From Paenibacillus profundus (GTDB taxonomy: Bacteria > Bacillota > Bacilli > Paenibacillales > Paenibacillaceae): a DNA stretch of 64,000 bases. Position numbers and translations under genes: made by a program. The stretch lies in NCBI RefSeq assembly GCF_021369635.1, contig NZ_JAJNBZ010000018.1, forward strand, positions 1 to 64,000, read 5' to 3'. Under the pieces are notes generated by a model that saw nothing but the letters and a program-made list of their open reading frames with translations, had not been told where the DNA came from and did no database searches. This document shows positions 63,709 through 64,000 of this stretch, in pieces. Position 1 is the stretch's first letter, and each line of letters begins with the position of its first letter.

Positions 63709-64000
63709 CTATCTCCGCGAACGCCCCCGTGTCGAGCCGCCTTGCAGTCGCATTAATGGACGCAGCGCCTTCTGAACGGGACGCGGATAGCTCCCAAGTT
63801 CATCCTGACGCACGACGCGGAAAGCAACCAGTCCAACTACGAACAAGGCTACGACGACTAAAGCTACAATACCAGCTGTGAACATGTATACTAGCTTGGC
63901 CGGCAGTATTCCGACCAACTGCTCGCCCAGTTTCTCGACTCCGAAGCCGATGCCGCCGGCCAACACAACGGTGAGCAGAAAGCCCGGCCAACGATTACCG
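63709..64000 (-). CDS. Membrane protein, C-terminal part (possible polysaccharide/MATE-type flippase)
   Basis: The reading frame is open to the window edge, so only the last 96 residues are seen. Two hydrophobic segments (FLLTVVLAGGIGFG and YMFTAGIVALVVVALFVVGLVAF) are followed by a basic tail containing RQDELGSYPRPVQKAL. The ending resembles the C-terminus of SpoVB/polysaccharide biosynthesis flippases, but this is only moderately supported. The N-terminus is outside the window. Confidence 0.45.
   Translation of the reverse strand, partial: GNRWPGFLLTVVLAGGIGFGVEKLGEQLVGILPAKLVYMFTAGIVALVVVALFVVGLVAFRVVRQDELGSYPRPVQKALRPLMRLQGGSTRGRSRR

Noticed and set aside
1-64000. CRISPR arrays, rRNA and tRNA genes
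   Set aside because: No regularly spaced identical repeats, rRNA core sequences or cloverleaf genes were recognised; the tandem repeats present are simple or coding.

Overview
The window looks like a chromosomal segment of a spore-forming Firmicute, most probably Paenibacillus. Pointers are strong AGGAGG-type ribosome binding sites, frequent TTG starts, an Sda sporulation checkpoint gene, a YheC/D-type spore protein, an S-box (SAM-I) riboswitch on metNIQ, futalosine-pathway menaquinone genes, and NADH dehydrogenase/YumC/YuzB/NifU-like genes also found in Bacillus. No rRNA, tRNA, CRISPR array or intact insertion sequence was seen.

Layout. 1-2.6 kb: an intact LysR regulator between a truncated prpF and an internally deleted MFS transporter, i.e. 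a decaying locus. 3-15 kb: redox and iron-sulfur housekeeping (type II NADH dehydrogenase under a Rex-like box, ferredoxin-NADP reductase, HesB/ErpA and NifU scaffold-type proteins, aminofutalosine synthase MqnE), sda preceded by a cluster of DnaA boxes, and an HssRS-like two-component system. 15-26.6 kb: an allantoate degradation operon (allC, transporter, allE, allD, allF/fdrA, allG, allH, carbamate kinase) downstream of a PucR regulator. It predicts allantoate -> ureidoglycine -> ureidoglycolate -> oxalurate -> oxamate + carbamoyl phosphate -> ATP. 27-31 kb: a glycerate cluster (kinase, GntP permease, CdaR-like regulator) and an unusual SDR. 32-35.4 kb: methionine ABC transporter under an S-box. 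35-42 kb: HEPN protein, UbiD-type menaquinone decarboxylase, a 43-residue peptide gene, heme A synthase, thioredoxin, DUF2515 and a DsbA-family protein under a palindromic operator.

42.3-58.3 kb is the most interesting region. One ten-gene operon carries a Liv-type ABC importer (livK-G-F-H-M), an 88-residue protein of unknown function, a KAS III-like enzyme, an alpha/beta hydrolase, a FabG/PhbB-type reductase and a CoA-transferase. A second operon carries a thiolase and an acyl-CoA ligase, followed by a 1131-residue MalT-like ATPase fused to a C-terminal BTAD/SARP DNA-binding module. Both operons have the same 19-bp element upstream: two TGYAACY heptamers 11 bp apart, ending 9 bp before a -10-like hexamer. 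This is the geometry of SARP operators, so I infer that the regulator controls both operons as one unit for uptake and CoA-dependent breakdown of an unidentified carboxylate or ketone-type substrate.

58.3-64 kb: non-coding DNA with several repeat families, a chemoreceptor with a sigma-D promoter, an AT-rich accessory patch (46-residue membrane peptide, orphan secreted protein, a leader-peptide-like structured RNA) and the end of a membrane protein running off the window. At least two dispersed intergenic repeat families recur in the window.
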